From Chaunax sp. Z400 (lineage: Eukaryota > Chordata > Actinopteri > Lophiiformes > Chaunacidae): DNA of 64,000 nt. Below are positions 1 through 12,322 of the stretch, in pieces. The DNA lies in assembly GCA_037577475.1 (NCBI GenBank), contig CM075186.1:6509501-6573500 (forward strand), written 5' to 3'. Under the pieces are notes generated by a model that was not told the origin of the DNA, ran no database searches, and saw nothing but the letters and a program-made list of their open reading frames with translations. A program made the position numbers and the translations under genes. How positions within the stretch are numbered: position 1 is the stretch's first letter; each line of letters begins with the position of its first letter.

Positions 1-3000
1 ATAGGAGAGAGGCGATAACAGGCAGCAAATTGATTATGCTCTTTGTTGGAGGCAGCATGTATGGCTACACAGGCTTGGAATTGTCAGGATTCGAACCCTC
101 CTGCTGTGAAGCATGATTGATTTTGATTTTGTTAAATGACTTGCATTTCACCGTTGACACAGAACTCAAGTCAACAAAGCTGCAGAGAGTGTGTGTCTCC
201 TTGTTGTCTCGTGTATTTCTATTTCAGGCACATTTGACGTCATTATTAGTACCCTGCTGCTGCTGCAAGCCCACTGAGGACCCGGAGCACCCACGCTGCC
301 TCTTTGTTGTTTACCAAGTCTGTCAGAAACATTGCTCGCTCCTTCCCTCCTCATCCTGGATCCTCTTCTTTCTTCTTTTAAAGGAACAGTTCACACAAAA
401 ATGAATGTTCAGCCATCATCTGCTGACTCTCATGCTGATGGAAAGTCAGGGGAAGTTTCGTAACCCGCAAAACATCTCTGCAGCTTTACAGCTGTATTCT
501 CCTAAACAACAACAGAAGATGGGGAAAATAAGAAATTTAAAAATAAAAAATCAGAAAATGAGCCCACGCATCTCACACGGCTTAATCCAAGTGTCCAGAA
601 GAACTGAGATCCCAAACTGACTTGAAAAGATGTTATTTACATGCTATTTAAAGCTGAAGTCATTACTGTGGCCTTAAAGCTATAGCATTAGAGTGCAACC
701 TGTCTGAGGAGGGTGCACAAGCTCCAATGTGTATGCATGTTTGGCTAGACCAGATCTGGAACTCATGATCTCTGCACACAGTTTTTGAGCTCGGCTGAAG
801 TTACAGCAACAAGTGCCTCGGTCAGAAGTAACGTCACATTTTTGGTTTACAGGTGACTTTACGTGAGCAGAGCTCATGTGCACCGCTTCGAGCTCGTGCA
901 GCCGCCTCAGACTGGGTGCATGCTAATGCTTTTTTGCTAGGCTACAGTAGAGACTTCATCTGCCAGAGATTCCCCGTGCTTTGCTAATGGCATATCAGCA
1001 GCTGTCAGTGGGCCCTGCACTGCGTCAGCCACTTTAATTGGCCTGCACGGCTGTGGTCTGCAAAGCGCTCAGCAGAATTGAGACAACACCCCCCTCAAGC
1101 CTTTTTCTATATCATTAGTGTAATGCTCCTGTTTCCTCCGAGCCACTGAGATATGGGGGGGGGGGATTCTAACAAGCAGAGGAGGAGGGGAGGTTAGGGG
1201 GGAGGAATGAGTCACATACCAGCGCCCATCTTTCTTTTTCTTTCAGTTTGTGGAGGAAGTGAGCATCGAAGGGGAACATTGGTCACAGCCACTGCTCCTG
1301 TTTTTAAGAAAGAACCATGGAAACTTAATCGATTTCTTATCGTAAATATATCAAACCTAATAGCTGTGCTCCTACATTGAGTTTACAAATTGTATACCTC
1401 ATGCCGTAAGCACACTTGTTACTGTACATGTCTGTGCTCTAATATTGAAGTCAGTCGTCAGGTGTTTACTTGAATTTCTTACATGGTCCCCAGGCCACAG
1501 AGTATCAAGGACTACAAAATCAACAGTTATCCCTTCCACAGTCCTTGCAGTTTCAGTTAAATGCTCACAAAGCTAAAAGCTAATCTGCGGCATACAAACT
1601 GAGCCTGGAAGACAACATACTGTACTATTATCTGAGATTCTAGAGATTCATGCCCTCCACTCAGTCTGTGGAGGGCCCTCCATCATGAACCGAATTGACT
1701 CTTTCTTAACAGCTCTGTCATTAAGCAAGTGCATTTATTATGGAACCACAATGCCGACCAATTAGGTTTACTCATAACATAATGGGGAAATGTCGAGAGT
1801 TACGTCCAGAGTTAGGAGAATTATGTGATCATCCATCTTTGCTTGTTTGTTTGGCTGCGAGATATGTTGTAAAGTTATCAATGGATTTTGATGAAATTTT
1901 GCATAGATGTGGATCTTTGGCCAAAGAAGAGGGTCTTATTAACATTTTGTCAGTATCATGAAAAATAATAATAGGCCGATTAAATTAAAAATACCCATAC
2001 AGGTTCAATTTATGAGGTTCCATTACTATGTGCAGTTGGATTGTGATCATAATCCAGATCTGGGAGATTAAAATATGTCAAATATGTTGATACAGAACAT
2101 ATCAGTAAAATATTGATTGACTATATTTCATTTGTTTTCCTGAACACAACCTTTCCCTAACTTTGACTTTAGCCAAACCACAGACCGGAGAAAGGATCTG
2201 AAACGTTTTTTCTGGTGTCAGGGTCCTGAAATGTGCACACAACTCCAGTCAGGTACATAAATGTGGTTTCAATCAGTGAAATAAACTTAATCTCTTAGCA
2301 AAATGTTGGGTTTTTTTCAAATTATTTTCAGTGTATTAAAGTAATTTCTCAGAGATAGAATTGATGTTAAGGTTTTCCTGGTATGCAAGTCTCCTTACAG
2401 GTCTTGTGGAGTTATGGTTCGGGTTTTGTGGCTTCAGAGGTAGCTGCGTGAAAATCTGACAAAACGTCCTCAAGTGATGTCACTTGAGTCAGCGTTGTTT
2501 GGGTTTGAAGACTTAATGTGTTAAAAAACAATGAGTGTGTGGATCACAAAAGAAGTGAGCTCACCAGACCTCGGTGACCCTCTCCTCATGTCTGCTTGAA
2601 GCTTGAGTTTGCTCAGGTGCTCTAGAATATTACACCTGAATCATGAGATTGAGCTGTCCACAGTCAAGTTGCATGATGGGTAATGTAGGCGCCAGGCTTT
2701 GGCAAGGATGATGAACGTGTGGAATAAAAAACGATGATATCCTCTGGTTCTGCTGTATTGATTTTCTTTTTTTAAACTGTCCATTGTGAGTCAGACGATG
2801 TCTAAGGTTTTACAGGTCGCCATCTTTCCTCAGGCAAAAATCAAACAGGAGTCAAAAAAATCAAACAAAAGTCAAACAGTGGATTTAATACCTCTGCAAA
2901 ATCCAAATGTTTCAAATGCAGAGGTAATTAGTGGATGTGAGTGGCCTACACCCTTAACCTTCACCAGATATATTGCATTGGCTCTAACCAAACTGTTAGC

Positions 3001-3523
3001 AGCTTCTCTGCGAGGAGCTGCAGGGCAAAAATGTAAAACTGAAAAACAAAGTGCCCTGACATTGTTCTGCATGTAACTGTGTATGCAACCAATCCTGTTC
3101 ATGTAAATGAAACAGTGGGGCAGTGGTGGATGTCTGGAGTCATTAGGCTGACATGGTACATTTTGCCCTGTGGCCCAAACAGGTTAATTCCACCATGTTT
3201 ACTGTTTACTCTGAGTCGTGTTGGAGGAAACAGAGAGGGAATAAGGATGTTAATATTTGAAATGTAAAAATATAGAACTGGTTTTAAGATTGAAAAGGTC
3301 ATTTAATTATACGCTGCCTGCAAAACAGGATTATGAATTGTTGCTTCAGCTGAATTTTCAATATATTTTAGACAAAATAAGCACATTTAATTCTGGATGA
3401 TGAACCAAACTGTCTTTTTAAATGAATTATGTGATGTCCCTTTGTTCAGTTGTGTCCAGCTTTATTCTGTTATGTCGAAAATCAAAAGTCACTTGAAGAC
3501 ATTACTGTTGGATGTTTTTTCAG
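1..3523. other. Upstream region of syt12, no gene recognised
   Basis: I see no exon with recognisable protein similarity on either strand. Short open frames here have no conserved motif and no convincing splice borders. The first syt12 coding exon begins after an acceptor, so at least one untranslated syt12 exon must lie in this stretch or further left, but I cannot place it. A G-rich tract near 1156-1207 is noted separately. Confidence 0.5.
1156..1207 (+). repeat. G-rich tract
   Basis: A run of ten or more G residues is followed within 50 bases by several further GGGG/GGAGG runs. This is low-complexity DNA with G-quadruplex potential; no gene association is shown. Confidence 0.5.
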
Positions 3524-3538
3524 GCTGGCTGCAGCACC

Positions 3539-6500
3539 ATGTCCTCGGCTCAGAGTGGGGATATATCAGGCTACCATCTGAGCGGTGAGTGTGCAGTGGT
3601 CACACACTGTTCCTTTACAAATTCTCTCTGTATAGGTAACCTTTAGAGGATTGATGTGTGACAGCTGTGATTTTATCCACGCAGTTGTGAATGTATGTGA
3701 CCATCAGGCGATTCAGATTTTCATTTAGTGTGCGTGTTTTTGTGTCTGCTCTCGGGTCTGTTTGACAGCTGCTGACACCTTTATACAAGAGCTTTAAATC
3801 ACCTCCCGCCTCGTCTCCTGCAGAAGGCCGTCACTGTTACAAAACATTTTAAAACTTGCCCTATAATCACCTCATCTCTCGTGTTAGAACGAGGAGGTAA
3901 AGCTGTCAAAGTCCTTCCGCCGAAGCTATTCATCCTGAGATAAGCGGCACAGGCTCGTAAAACGTCTCTAAAATGCAACATGAGATGACATTTACTTCAC
4001 AGTGGCATTTCAACGTGTCACATTTAGTCTCAAACTCCGATCTGATTTACATAAAACTTGCATCCTGAATTATCTTAAAGTAATGTCAGTGCTCATGCTA
4101 AATGGCATGGCCTAAATCAGTGGCTCTGCTCTTATAACAAAAATCCCTTCTCTTTCCTGGGCCACCAGGAATCAAACTCCTCCGATGATGTAAAATTAAG
4201 ACAGTTATGAGACCAAACTTCATGCTGGCATCCATAAAACAGAAGTAAGCGCTTGTTTTGTGTGTCTGTTTCAGTGGTGCGTAACCCGCCCGGCTGGGAG
4301 GTGGGGATCTACCTGGTGGGCTTCTTAGTGCTGCTGGTTGTGGCCGGGCTCAACATCTGGAAGTTGTGGAAATCTGGAACCTTCCCTGCACCGTCCCCCT
4401 TCCCCAACTTTGACTATCGATACCTGCAAGAAAAATATGGAACCTCCTTCTCAGAAGTCAGACAAAAGGTGTTAAATTTTAGTGTTGTGCACAAAAATGT
4501 ATGAAATGTTTCCATGAGACAGGAGAGACGAGGGGTTTTATGATGATGAAGTTAGCTGCAAATTTTTTTTGCAGCTGAAGTTGGTAGAAGGGTTTCCTGT
4601 GGCTGAAGGCTCACAGACCAGCTTTCAGTTTGACCCCTCAGATGATTTGACTATTCTTACCCTACTATTTATTACAATTAAATAAAGATGAGCCTTGTTT
4701 TTGCAATTATGGCCATTATATCTAATGGTTATGATATGAAATATGAATAAAAATTATTTCTGGCAAGAAACAAAGGATGGTTTGAGAAAACTTTACTTTT
4801 TTCTCCAAATATGTTCGGCTTTAACTTGGTCATCTGAATTCTTGTGTTTCCTGTCTATTCAGATTTATTATTACCTCCACCAAGGAGGTCATGTTTTATC
4901 TGGTTGTCCTGTGGTTGAATGTGTCCGTATTTCCAAGTCACCCAAATCTTTAGGCTCTCAGTTCTCTGGAGAACTAACAACCAAATTCTTCCTACTTTGC
5001 CATCAGATCACTTTGAGGAACAGGCAGCCATATCAGTACTTTAAAAATGTTCTTTTATCTCTTATTTAACTCTTTCCTGAAGCGAGTGGCTGCCAACAAC
5101 CACCGGCGAACCTCCGCCACCTCCAGCCGCAAGCCCAGCCTGGCCCTCGGTGACACCCCGGACGGTTTCAGGGACCTGGGCCACCTGGAGCTGATGAGCC
5201 GGGAGCTGGACCCGAACGGCATGGCCCAGCTTAACCGATCCATCTCCACCGATTCACTCAGCTCCATCTCCTCCATCGCACACAACTTTGGCCACGACTT
5301 CACGGTTGGCCAGCTGGAGGTGACACTCGAGTTTGAGCCATCCAGGCATCCAGGCCAGGGGACGGGAATACTCCACATCACCCTGCACCAGGGCAAAGAC
5401 CTGCTGGAGAGGGAGGAGGGAGACTTCCCTGGCTGCTTCATCAGAGTCTCCCTGGGGCCAGAGGAGCTCAATGTTGGAGTCACAAGGGTAAAGAAGCTTC
5501 TGTGTTCTTGAGCTACTTTGACCTCAGTTGAAAGCTTGGTTTTGAAATATAAAACTGTAACTTGCTTTCTTTTTCTACGACTCACATCTAATTCTCTGAA
5601 CTTTTTGTTTCAGCCAAGACTTGTTTCCAGTTTAGATCGTACATGTTTGGTTACACCTGGTGCACAGAGGAAACTCTTTTATTGGTTGGAGTTATGTTAT
5701 GCAGAGTTTGGGGAATTAATATAATGCTATGGAGCAGGTTCCTTATTGGTGCATATCCAGATAAAGTGGCAGATCTAGGACTTCCTTATAATTTTCCTTA
5801 ACTTTGGAATTTTCAGCATTTTCCCTAATTACGCCAAAACTACTGAACCGACTTCCACGAAACTTAATGTAGATGTGGGGCATTGACCAGGCAAGCTAAA
5901 CAGATGTAAGAATTACTTGGCCTTGGTAGCAGTATGCACTCTACAGAGCACCACCCTAGTTTACTATTAGTTTTATGTCCAAATGTTGTCTTAATGTTGA
6001 CTTACTGTACCATGAGTATTTTTATTTTTTATCATGCATCTTTTTGCAGGAATGTATCTCAATTGTTCCTTTTTGTTATAATTCTCCACTACAACGATTT
6101 CTTATAAATCTTGAATCTAATATGGAGTGACGGGAAAAGAAAACGGCTCCATCCCTCCATCTGCTCCACCTGCCCCTCGCCTTCTGCTCATACTGAGACA
6201 TTGCCAGAAAATTCCCCAGTTCCTGACTGGTTGTGAGTCATCAGTTTCAGCCTCGTGTGGCTGTTTTGCACGGTTTGTGGAGGCTCCCTGTACTTGAGCA
6301 TGTTGTTAAGCTGTAATAATGTGTTCAAGCTGGGTGCAATAATAGAGGAAGTAGCCACTGATGCATCAGCTTTAGTGGCTCCCTCTTTAATGTCGAGGAG
6401 CGGTGAAGAGCAAAAGAAATGCTGACATCAGCTTCACTCGCCCTGATGGTCAAGACGGCCGCTGTCTCCTTTTTTTCTCTCTCTCTTTCTCTCTCTCTGC

Positions 6501-9500
6501 TTTCTCTCACTCATTTCATCTCCTGCATTTCTTCCTTGTCCCTGCTTTTTTCTTTCATCCCGTTTTCCCTCCATCTCTTTATTCTCCCTATATATTTGCT
6601 GCCAGTGCTCCTTGCTTCTGTTTTACCTCTTTTCTCTCATTCTCCCTCTCTCCGTCTAGCTCTCTCACTCTCACACACACATACCTCTCTCTGAGCCTTT
6701 ATTGCCTCATTTTCACCTCACACATCACCATTGTTTCCCCCGAGCGATAAGCCTAACTGTGCAGACACGCAGCCCCACATTGTGGAGGGAGTGCAGGTCT
6801 GTCAGAGAGAAACTGCCTGCTTTGGATGTTTTATGTCTGTTTGTAGATATTTACACAGCAGCAGCAGCGGGGCCTTTTCTGGATGCTGGAGGTGTTAGAT
6901 ATTTGATTATGATGCTGTTCAGCTGAGAAACAGTTCAAGGTCGGCCTCACAGGCACATCTGCAGACCTCCTGAATTTACTTCCCTCTTATTGTACAGTGA
7001 CTTATCGACTTATCAAAAACAACCCCTGCTGATCTTGCACAGCAGATGCTTTTGTTTTATTGTGTTTCACTGGATTTGTATTTACTACCGTGTTGACTTC
7101 AGCAGAAATATTCCTCTGTGTATTTCACACTCAACAACAAACGTTGCTGTGAGGACCAGGGCTGTTATTAAATCCGTTCTCACACATTCACATTTGCTAG
7201 TTGCCTGGTAACTTCTGACTGCTTTGTAAACCCTCGTCTCAGTACATGCTTGCCAGAAAACAGCGTCGTCCACAAGGCAAATGTTTGGTCACTGTCACTT
7301 CAATGAAGGATCTCTACTTCTTCCATGCATTTAGATATAACAATTATCAGGTCTTTCTACAGGTATGCACTCTACTGGGTACCATTCCAGTTTGTTAGTT
7401 AGTCAAATAGCAATTTTTAATAACATTTTTTGGAGAGGCAGGGTTTGGTCTTGGTTTGGAACAATCCATTAGATTTTGGTGGTGAACGGGATCATCATTT
7501 GGATCCACATTTGATCCAGAACGCAACACAATTCTCACCGGTGTGTATGACCATATGACCAGAGGGAATAAGATGCATCATCTGCACTGTCTTCTCTCAC
7601 GTCTGCCTCTTGGCTCGGCTTTAGCATCTGATGCCCTGAAATCAAGTTAAGCCACAAGGCAAATGTTTGGTCACGTTGGCTGTGGCAGCTGAGTCATGGT
7701 GTGTTCCGTCCTCAAACTGTTATGTACACTGAAAATGCTGTTTCGACTGCTAAGAAAAGAAACTAGATAGTGACTAATATTCTGAATCTACTTGGTTTTG
7801 AGGCTGCTTAATGAAGAACATACAGAAAAACTTTAGTTTTCATGCCGTGCAGACGGTTTTGTTGTTGTTTTTTGTGTTTGGTGTTCAGTAGCGGCAGAGT
7901 GAAGGAATGTAGTTGGAAATCTGACATAGTCAGAGAAGTATGTGCTATGACTTTGTGCTCTCAAGGTGTCTTCAACAATACAGACGCCAAACGTTTCTCA
8001 GGTACCTTGGAAACAAGGTTCGCGTTCGATGATGAAGAGACGAACAGCTTTAAAAGCCCCTTGCAAAGTTATGTGACTGATTGACTTGTCTGTATTTGAT
8101 TTATCTTTTCATTCCACACACATTTTGTGCAGATATTTTTATTACCTTTGTGCTTATTTGTGCCAAAGTCATGAAAAATAATCAGTGGACTTAAGCAGAT
8201 GATCATCCTGTCCTCTCCTGTGCACCTCACAGGTCCAGACGAATGCATTCACGGTGATTTTTGACGAGCACTACTCCATCCCCATGGACCTGTCCATGCT
8301 GGACGAGTACAGCCTGCGTTTCGCCGCTTTTGGTATCGATACTGAGGAGAGAAACCTCAGCGCCGGGGTAGCAGAGCTCAAGCTATCAGACCTGGATTTG
8401 ACCATCAGACCGTTCAACGCCTGGCTTTACCTTCAAGATGTCAATAAGGTGAATTACAATACAGTAAGGTGAATTACAATACAGTAAGGTGAATTGTGTC
8501 ATACAATACAGACAAATAATACAAGGACTATATTAAATAATGCAGTTTAAGATTTCAGTATGATATGCTCTTCCTCCTACAGTGAGCAGAAGTCTCTGTA
8601 TACTGTGTACTGTAGACTGTGTAAGAAAGCATGATGGCGTCTGAGAGCCCCTGCTGGATGATCAGCAAAACTACATGTCATAGTCAATAAATAACTCTGT
8701 AAGTAATGGATTACTTACAGTGTTACAGATTATCTGGTAAACTATGTTAAATTAGAAATTAGTTGAAATAAAAATATTTAGTGAAATGCCTTCATGCTAT
8801 GACCACAGACATGCATCGCAAAACATGCCATCATCATCTAATTTAATATAACAGGTATATATAAGAATGGTGGCTACCATGGCAACCGCACTAATGATTT
8901 ATGCTCCTTTACCAGTTAATTCACGCTGGTGAAAATGAGCCAACCAGAAGTCAAACTGACTGTAAACAAACATGAGTGATGATGTTGTTATTCCACATAA
9001 GGAAGAAAACCTTTATTCACAATGGTAACGAAGCCGTGTTGGTCTGCAGAGCAACCAGAGAATAGTGACAAATGCATCCCTTCTTTATACCACTTTGTTT
9101 ATTCTGTCATTTCTTCTCAGTAAACAAGCACCCAGTGAATTTTTAACTCATGTTGCAGTGATTTTTCAATGTTCCTGTTCTTCAAACATCATTGGTGCCA
9201 GGAGCCTATCAAGAACACACTCACAGTATTGCTACATGATTATACACTGATTTGTATGTTCAAATTCTCACAAAACAGCACACACTGCACGTAGACACGG
9301 CCTCCTCATTGGTTCTTTGACCTGTGGTCAGTTTCTGGAGCAATGGTCAGTCTGACGTCAGGCTCTTCAGACCACATGCTGGAGCCTGGAGGTGGGCCGA
9401 GTCTTTGTTGGATCCCTCACCAGGACGGTTGAGCATGCAACATAAATTAATCATACAAGCAGATTACCCGAGTGTCATTAGCATGATGGTATGACAATTA

Positions 9501-12322
9501 TCAGAATTATTAATAAAGTATCGTACAAATATGCATCAAAACTTCCATAAAAGACAAACTTAGCAGGAGAAACGTGAACTCTACTTCCAACTTTTGACAG
9601 TACTTAGATCCTTCATTAAAGTAAAGTCAATTACTATTACAATTACAAGTAAATTCAAAAAGTAAAAGTACAAAACTGTCAGTTTTACTGTCAGTAAATA
9701 TATTTGGTACTGTCAACAGTACAAAGTATATTTAAAGTTTAAAAAGTAGTTCTGGAGAAAAAAAGCTTCTTCCTCTTCTATCTATCTATCATAATGTTAT
9801 TAATTACATTTACATTGAAATTATGCATGAAAAAAACTATTAAAAATAGTTTAAAAAAATCATCGTTATTATCCAAATTCTAACTTCCTCATTCTGTCAT
9901 TAAATGATTAATTAACAATGTGTTATTAAAACGTAATGACAGCGTTTCCAAAAGTATTTTTGATTTAATTTGAATTCATTTAAGGTGCTATCATCTCACA
10001 GTTCTCTTGTTTCTTGCGTTAACATTTACAGTTTTGTGATTGCTTTAATTTAAAGACAGCCACCTAAAACTTTAAATGCAACCCACAGTAGTATAGTAGG
10101 AGCTCCGAGGAGCTGTGTGGGTGGAAGTTTTCTCTCAAGGCCTCGGTCAGACTGGCTGTTATATTGTCTGCAATGCTCTGGTTTGACTCCACAGGCTGTG
10201 GATGCAGTTGGGGAGATCCTGTTGTCTCTCAGCTACTTACCGACAGCAGAGCGCCTTACAGTGGTTGTGGCCAAGTGCAAGAACCTGGTGTGGACCAACG
10301 GCAAGACCACTGCAGGTCAGAGACATTTGTTTGTTTTCTGTCGCAAAGAAAGATTTTAAATTCCCCCAAGAGATGATTAGGTTACGACACGGTAATAACA
10401 GACTCATAGGGCCCTGCTTGGTCTAAAGTGAATGGTGCATGTGTAATTAGATTGTGTCCAACTCCCTTTTAGTAATTCAATCAGCACACAAGCTAAGTGG
10501 AAAGTAAGGTGCAAGGTGAAAAGGGGTTGTATTTAATCTCTTAATTATTCATAGGTGTGTTTTGGGCTTGACATAAATGCATCCAATCAGATTATAATTA
10601 TCCATTCCGTTTAAAAACCAGGTGCCCCTATTAAACTGTGACATTTGGTGGACTCTGCCTTCTCCGTCTCATCAACAGTTCCATTTAACAGCCTGTGAGA
10701 AAATGCACCAATGTTTAAGTGAGGAGGAGGAGCGTAGTCCGCAGAGAAGGGTCATAAAAATGGTCATTCTGTAAAAGTTAAATTGTTGGGAATAAAACAG
10801 CCTGATAAATCCTTATCCAATGGTGGAGGTGCAGTGAAATGTCTATGGGGTCTTAAATGAGAGAAAATAATTCATTTGTGTGGGTGGCAGGTGGATGAAA
10901 ATGTACATACAGATCTGGATGGTATCAGAGCCGATCTGTGCATCACTAGTGTGCAACAAGCAGAGTGTATGTATGTTGTGAAGCCACCTATGTAGGTGCA
11001 TCTTATCCCCTGAATCATGTCCCCTTTAAATAGTAAGAAAAAAACTGCACTACTGTCTATAGACCAGATTTTTCTTGGTCGATGGTTCAACTAGCAGTGA
11101 CACTTGTAAGGCTCTTGGAACCACGTTGCACTTGCTGTTAGATAGATCAACTCCCAAAATGTTGAGTCATTCTCACCCAGAAACACAGATGGGACTTAAA
11201 TGAGTTATTCATCATGTTAAATATCCATTTATGTACCACACTTGCATTACACTGATAAAGGTCACCCACTGCAACACTGTCATTACATCCACAGAGCTAA
11301 TTGTGTGTAAAAGACTATGCTTCTAATTAATCTTTAGAATTTATTACACACTCTTCAAATTGCCAGGGTGTGTTTGTTTTCTGTAGTTTGTCTTTTAGAA
11401 GCCTACGCCGTCACAATCTTATTAAGTCATTCTCATTATCAGATCCATTTGTCAAAGTGTACCTCCTACAAGACGGCAGGAAGATCAGCAAGAAGAAGAC
11501 TTCCACCAAACGGGATGACACAAACCCCATCTTTAATGAAGCCATGATCTTCTCTGTGCCGTCCATCGTCCTGCAGGTGAAACTTCAGCATTGTGGTCCA
11601 AACTAATGAACTTTAATAGCACTCAGTAGAGGGCATAGCTCTATCAAAGGCTGACCATCAGTAGTTCTTGCATAATTCTGCAAACAAATAAACAGAATGG
11701 TGCAAACAACAGCTCCTCGGCATAGGCAATGCAGAAATGATTAAATGACCTTTTATGACTCTGCATCAGGAACTTAGGTCAAGGTAAATGAAAAGATAAA
11801 ATGAGACAATAACAAAAACTGAATAATAAACTACCATTACTGATACGAAATCTAACATTACTTAAAGATACAGCATCTTAAGTAACATTTCCACATTACA
11901 ATGTGTAAAACGACCAGACCTTGACCTAGACCTGTGAACCTTCCTGCCTGAGCTACATCCCATTTTCATCTGCAGTGGTAGTTGTTTTACAATGAGGACA
12001 ACAACTCCCATGATCCCACGCTACTCAATAGCATGTCATTTTGTCATTGTAAAAGTTTATTTTACCGCTTTGATTGAGGCATGCTGTAAAGGAGATGCTG
12101 AGTCATGCTCACACAGCAGGTTGTGTAACCTTATCATGCTGTTTGCAGGAACTCTCTCTGAGGGTGACAGTGGCAGAGACCACAGAAGATAGCCGGGGCG
12201 ACAACCTTGGTCACGTGATCATCGGTCCGGAGGCCAGTGGCATGGGGATCACCCACTGGAACCAGATGCTGGCCACTCTGAGGAAGCCTGTGTCCATGTG
12301 GCACCCTCTGCGCAGAACCTAG
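3539..12322 (+). CDS. syt12: Synaptotagmin-12
   Basis: Seven coding exons at 3539-3584, 4275-4468, 5083-5487, 8233-8448, 10195-10315, 11443-11576 and 12149-12322 join in frame at GT/AG borders to give 429 aa (human SYT12 is about 421). Order: short N-terminus, one membrane segment (about residues 25-44) followed by WKLW, the family block FPNFDYRYLQEKYG, a basic/Ser-rich linker, then tandem C2A (about 155-290) and C2B (about 295-420) domains; it ends in SMWHPLRRT. Several acidic residues that bind Ca2+ in synaptotagmin-1 are replaced in both C2 loops, matching the Ca2+-independent behaviour known for SYT12, a synaptic-vesicle protein affecting transmitter release. The ATG lies 15 bases inside an exon that starts after an AG at 3522-3523, so an untranslated exon lies upstream. 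Identity rests on near-colinear recall of the human protein, including exon 5 (AVDAVGEILLSLSYLPTAER). The next gene, cat, is about 4 kb downstream on the same strand. Confidence 0.96.
4860..5000 (+). repeat. Short dispersed-repeat fragment in syt12 intron 2
   Basis: A CCTCCACCAAGGAGGT palindrome-like start is followed by a degraded match to the fish repeat seen repeatedly in the right half of the window. It ends about 80 bases before exon 3. Confidence 0.4.
5488..8232 (+). other. syt12 intron 3
   Basis: A 2.7-kb intron without a recognisable gene. It holds two degraded copies of the dispersed fish repeat (about 5770-5960 and 7370-7590, each with gene-like phrases such as 'ctactgaaccgacttccacgaaac') and a CT-rich low-complexity stretch. 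Open frames through the CT-rich part reflect composition, not coding. Confidence 0.6.
6467..6700 (+). repeat. CT-rich low-complexity tract
   Basis: Long pyrimidine-rich sequence built from CTCTCT and TTTCTC units, ending with a short CA run near 6670-6682. It produces artificial Ser/Leu/Phe-rich open frames. Confidence 0.7.
9590..9760. repeat. AAGTAAAAGTAC-type interspersed repeat remnant
   Basis: Repeated AGTAAAAGTAC / GTACTTAGA phrases typical of short non-autonomous DNA transposons abundant in fish. Similar phrases occur near 15470-15600 and 34612-34860. The family name cannot be fixed from sequence alone. Confidence 0.4.

Noticed and set aside
5055..5585. 176-aa minus-strand open frame
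   Set aside because: It is the antisense shadow of syt12 exon 3 (5083-5487); the plus strand carries the conserved protein.
6325..6750. Several Ser/Leu/Phe-rich frames
   Set aside because: They follow a CT-rich low-complexity tract inside syt12 intron 3.
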